Under the pieces are notes generated by a model. The model did no database searches, had not been told where the DNA came from, and saw only the letters and a program-made list of their open reading frames with translations. Both the position numbers and the translations under genes were made by a program. A stretch of 64,000 nucleotides of DNA from Zanthoxylum bungeanum (taxonomy: Eukaryota; Streptophyta; Magnoliopsida; Sapindales; Rutaceae). Shown here in pieces: positions 60,271 to 64,000 of this stretch; the first letter of the stretch is position 1, and each line of letters begins with the position of its first letter. The DNA lies in assembly GCA_019454045.1 (NCBI GenBank), contig SKCR01049633.1:124001-188000 (forward strand), in the 5' to 3' direction.

Positions 60271-60840
60271 TTATGTTCACAGCTAGTATTGAAATTAGAT
60301 TTTAAATACTTAGTGTGGTACATAAAATATATGTATTGATGTTCAGAATCTGCTTTGAGCAGGATACTGACTTCAAGCCGAGATTTCTCTGCGAATCGAA
60401 AACGGGACGAAAGTCGCTGTTTCGACCGTAGATACCTAAGTTTAGGAACTACCCTTCGGGTATGTACTTGAATTAGGAACTGTTATAATGTAACTAGTTT
60501 GACTAGAGACATTATCTCTATATCAGTGTTTAATCCGTTGCGGATAAAACCTTTATATTCCAGAACACTAAGTGTTTTATTATATAAAGATGATACTGAG
60601 ATAAATACATTAGATGTAAATAACAGAATTTATATTTTGAATATAAATAAAATCTCAAACATATAAAATGACAAATAAATAGCTCAAATTGATTTGATCA
60701 ATAGAGACTTATTTGTGGCATTGATGTCTAGGACACAATTATACAAGACTCGTATATCCACACTTTTGAAGAGTGGGTACTAGGACTGATTTGACTATTC
60801 AAATAAAGTCTACGAATCTAGTTTGTTAGGTAAAGTACCT
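60271..60840 (+). pseudogene. Element F protease and pre-integrase remnant
   Basis: It follows E closely. The protease DTG is absent near 60310-60330. The pre-integrase part at about 60480-60840 is decayed. Confidence 0.68.
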
Positions 60841-61340
60841 AAAACACTGTTTACTTGGTAATAGTATAAGTGCCACCGATCTGTTAGCCCTATTCATGGT
60901 GAAGTTAGTGGGCCCATATCCAGCTAGGCTAGATGTGAACATGAATATTTCGTGACCTTAACGGATGTGGCATCTCGTTACGGTTATGTGTTTCTTTTGA
61001 AGAACACAAATCAGAAACTTTTAGAGTTTCGACACGAAATAGACAAACAGATCGGCTATAGTATTATACCGTCACGGTAAGACCGTAATGGAAAATACTT
61101 AAGCAATAAGTTTCTTATATACTTGAAAGAGTATAGTATTCTTTCAAATGAGGACTCCTCCCGGAACACGTCAAAGTGACGGTGTTTCCAAACGGATTAA
61201 CCGAATCATGTTAGACATGATAAGGCTAATCATGAGTCGCTCTGAGCTACCATTTCCTTCAATGGATAAGTTTTAACAGTGCAATAACTTATTTAGAATA
61301 AGGTTCCATATAAATCTGTTTGACAGATGTCATATAGGAT
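60841..61340 (+). pseudogene. Element F integrase core remnant
   Basis: IHGEVSGP near 60890-60915 replaces HSD at the first catalytic site. SRYGYVFLLK-like sequence follows. The later core is degraded. Confidence 0.77.
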
Positions 61341-62640
61341 ATGAACAGGGAAGAAACGAGGTTTCTCATACCTAATAATTTGGGTATGCCAGGCATAACG
61401 TTTGGATGATACCAAACTAAAGACCCAAATTGGATAAGTGCCAATATAGGTTATCCTAAGGGAAACCATAAGTATAGTACTAATAATATCTCACATGAGA
61501 ACAATGTGATTGTTGCTCACCATGCGGTTTTTCCTGAGAGGAATACCGATATGCAGTGGTCAGTGGGAGGATAGTGATACTCGATGAAAATCGGAGTAAT
61601 ACTGTACAAGGCACGAAGTCCTTAATGGAACACAAATAGTTCATCTATGATGAACCTATACCATTAATCTTCGTGTACACAAGAACCGCGTAGATCAGAC
61701 AGAGTCAGAAAAAAAACCTGGGGTATGGGTTTCTGATCTCACCTCATAAAGATGTTAATCTTTTAAGGTATACCAACTGATTACGTATGAGGTAGTGATA
61801 CAAGGTATCGACTCCCTATTATGACAAAGTGTCATGAGTCCAAAATGGATTCCATGTATATCAACAAGTTTGGATACTAGTTGATGTACCATAAGGCATT
61901 GTGCCTATTGGTACTTTATAAGTCTTCAAGGAAGACATACATGGAAGGCAACATACCAACGTACTAAGCTAGGCTTGTAAAGAAAAGGTAGAGTTATCAA
62001 CATTGTGTTGATTCCGACGAAACCTTTTACCTGTTGCCATTGTAAATCCATTTGGATAATGCTTGCTAAAGCTGTGTATTTCATTTATGAAATATGACAG
62101 CTTAACGGAAAATCGCTTTCCTGGAAAGGAAACCTTTCGGAGGATGTTATAACATCCTGTCGGTTTTATCGTACATAACAAGCAACAAGTTCGCAGGTTA
62201 TTTGATCCATGTTTGGATTGAAGCAAGCATAGGTTCTAAGATTGTCGTTTTGATGTAATCATAATGGAGTATGATTTAATTCAAAACGAAATGATTCTTG
62301 TGTATATAAGGAGGTTAGTGGGAGTGCACTGACATGAATGTCATGTAAAATAATGATAATATGTCATTTCTTGGAATGAATTCCCATAAAGCAATTGGTG
62401 AAAGCTTGGCTTTCATAAGAAATTCTCCGTAAAATTCTGGGGAGTGACAACCTTTATTCAAGGAATAAAGATCTACTGGGATAGATTTGGAGTTGTTAAC
62501 ACTCTCTGGAAATTGTACATTAAAATGTACTTGTATTGGTGTCTCATACGCTTCGAGCATATGAAGTCACAATCGGGTCAATCCAAGTGATAGTCACTGG
62601 ATTGAAGATTAAGAACATCTGTTAGTATCTGAGAGAACTA
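61341..62640 (+). pseudogene. Element F linker and RT remnant
   Basis: The linker is at 61340-61710 and RT at 61715-62640. It matches H (1-940) with few differences. The YVDD loop region near 62330-62390 has lost both Asp codons. Stops occur throughout. Confidence 0.78.
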
Positions 62641-63132
62641 AAGATATTGTATTAAACTATGGAGATGGAGAACTTGAAGTGACTGGGATCACTGCTGCAA
62701 GTTTCCAAACCGGTAAATACTGCGGTACTATAAAAGTTTGAACACTGGGACAGTGAGCTAGAAATCTTCCAAGCAAGATTCTGTTGCCGAATTAACAACA
62801 AATGCGGATTATTGCTGCAGCTGAGGCAGCAATAGAAGCCATTTGGATCGAAAATAAATCTAATTAGATTAGATATAGTTCTTTTAGCAGCTGAGCTAGG
62901 CGTCAGCACAGGCTAAAGAATTAATAGTCTCATCGACGATTCAGATATATACTTCTATATTCATCTGATTCGTTCGGATCATACATCGTAGCGATGTGAT
63001 GATCGTATAAATCGCGTCAGAAGATAATTACGCAAATCCGCTGACGAAACCCTTTCCTCAGCAATTTGAGCGAACCGTACATAGTTCGGGTGTTAGACAC
63101 TCGAGTGACTGGCTATGTGCCAAGTGGGAGAT
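62641..63132 (+). pseudogene. Element F RNase H remnant
   Basis: It matches H (940-1432) and E. E-A-A-I-E-A-I-W-I-E lies near 62823-62852. It ends in the polypurine tract AGTGGGAGAT at 63123-63132. Confidence 0.76.
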
Positions 63133-64000
63133 TGTTGGATAATATGACCCATAGCGTCACTATTTGTACAGATCACGGTGTTGTTGTACAAATTAACTAT
63201 GTGACAAGGAAATTGAACTCTCATCATTTCTGATTAAATCACCATAGATGTATAAATGAAGAGAGGTCCATATGATTAGTTCCTGGATTGAGATGATATG
63301 AGACAGTATCAGTCCACGAAGGATTAATCATTAAATATCCCTAGCCGGAGTATTATCGAGACAGGACATCGATAATGCGGAATAGGCTAGTATTGCACTT
63401 GTGCGCGTTGTGAGGGCACAACGGCATAGTTCTCATATATTTAAGTATTGGATACTTATGCAAGTGCGATAGGAGGTTGTGTTTCACCGATGGTACGGGA
63501 AACAGCTTCGCTCTGGATAGACCCCTCGGAATCCCTTTGGAATTATGACTTTGTGTCTATGGGAGGCCGAAATCAAGGTAGGTGTGTATAGTCTTAACCT
63601 GAGACTTACATCGCTAATACTTGCGATAATCGGTAGACTTTGGTCTTGGTGGTACAGGGCTTTAACCGGTTCTGCGTACACCGCTTCTGGGTTTATCAGA
63701 GAGTCGTAGTGTATTGGGTGTGATGTCGAGACGGAAGTATCACTTCAGTCATAGTGGAGATGATGTCACGCAGGATACGGTATTAGTCTCTTAAGTGCTG
63801 GCCGGCCATCGGGATATTATGACAAGGTCATGTATATCCGATTATGGAGACTAGTTACCAGACATCCGACATGTGCTTTGGACGGGGCAGACACTTATCC
63901 AGCCCAGCCCTAGCACGTGTTTATCCGATACTGGGCCGATATACACAATACTACAGTATACTACGCTTGATACAGATCTATATATTCCTGTAAGAATATT
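63133..64000 (+). mobile_element. Element F 3' LTR, cut by window end
   Basis: TGTTGGATAATATGACCC after the polypurine tract. It shares ATCCCTTTGG (near 63530) with the LTR at 37033. About 1.2 kb more should follow outside the window, then CTACC and the rest of C's 5' LTR. Confidence 0.92.

Overview
This 64-kb window looks like a retrotransposon graveyard from the nuclear genome of a flowering plant. It is AT-rich. The recognisable proteins are Ty1/copia Gag and Pol with UBN2-type Gag, a CCHC knuckle and RVT_2 reverse transcriptase, and the primer-binding sites match the plant initiator-Met tRNA 3' end. I found no host gene, rRNA, tRNA or CRISPR array. Almost every base belongs to a copia long terminal repeat (LTR), a copia interior or a non-coding leader. 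I call the insertions A to H and R.

Layout. H (+) enters from the left with its pol end (1-1432) and LTR (1433-2436). It is fused to A (-, 2437-12624), whose left LTR carries a 992-bp half-LTR insertion (3157-4148, TSD TCTTT). R (12625-13258, -) is a scrap of another copia family, with an RNase H tail and an LTR edge. B (+, 13259-17107) keeps its 5' LTR, PBS and leader. A 32-bp minisatellite with about 20 copies lies at 17108-18017. C (-) starts at 18018. D (-, 19473-29406, TSD GTGAC) is inserted in C's 3' LTR. F (+) is inserted in C's 5' LTR at 37033 and runs off the window. E (38630-47050 plus an inverted remnant at 47051-47814) lies inside F and looks inverted after insertion. G (-, 49713-59242, TSD CTTGG) lies inside F's leader. 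The nesting is therefore C, then F, then E and G.

A, B, C, D, E, F and H form one family with LTRs of about 1.7-2.1 kb and a leader of about 2.3-2.7 kb before gag. A is the least decayed: it keeps protease DTG, integrase HSD, reverse transcriptase DD and most of the zinc knuckle. C, D, E and F share an in-frame loss of the Gag knuckle, an HSD-to-HGE change in integrase and a destroyed protease site. C and D also share a deletion of the RT YVDD segment. Their LTR pairs nevertheless differ by only about 1% by eye, so this looks like a non-autonomous lineage moved recently by proteins made elsewhere. The conserved parts are non-coding: arrays of short TTGGA-centred palindromes in the LTR, palindromes before gag, and four spaced copies of a TTGGCCAAAGTCAA motif in the leader.

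G is a different, more intact copia element with 2.4-kb LTRs. Its gag-pol is broken only by small frame shifts, several at homopolymers, so it may be functional or nearly so if the breaks are sequence errors. Domain boundaries in decayed interiors were placed by eye and are good to roughly 50-100 bp.
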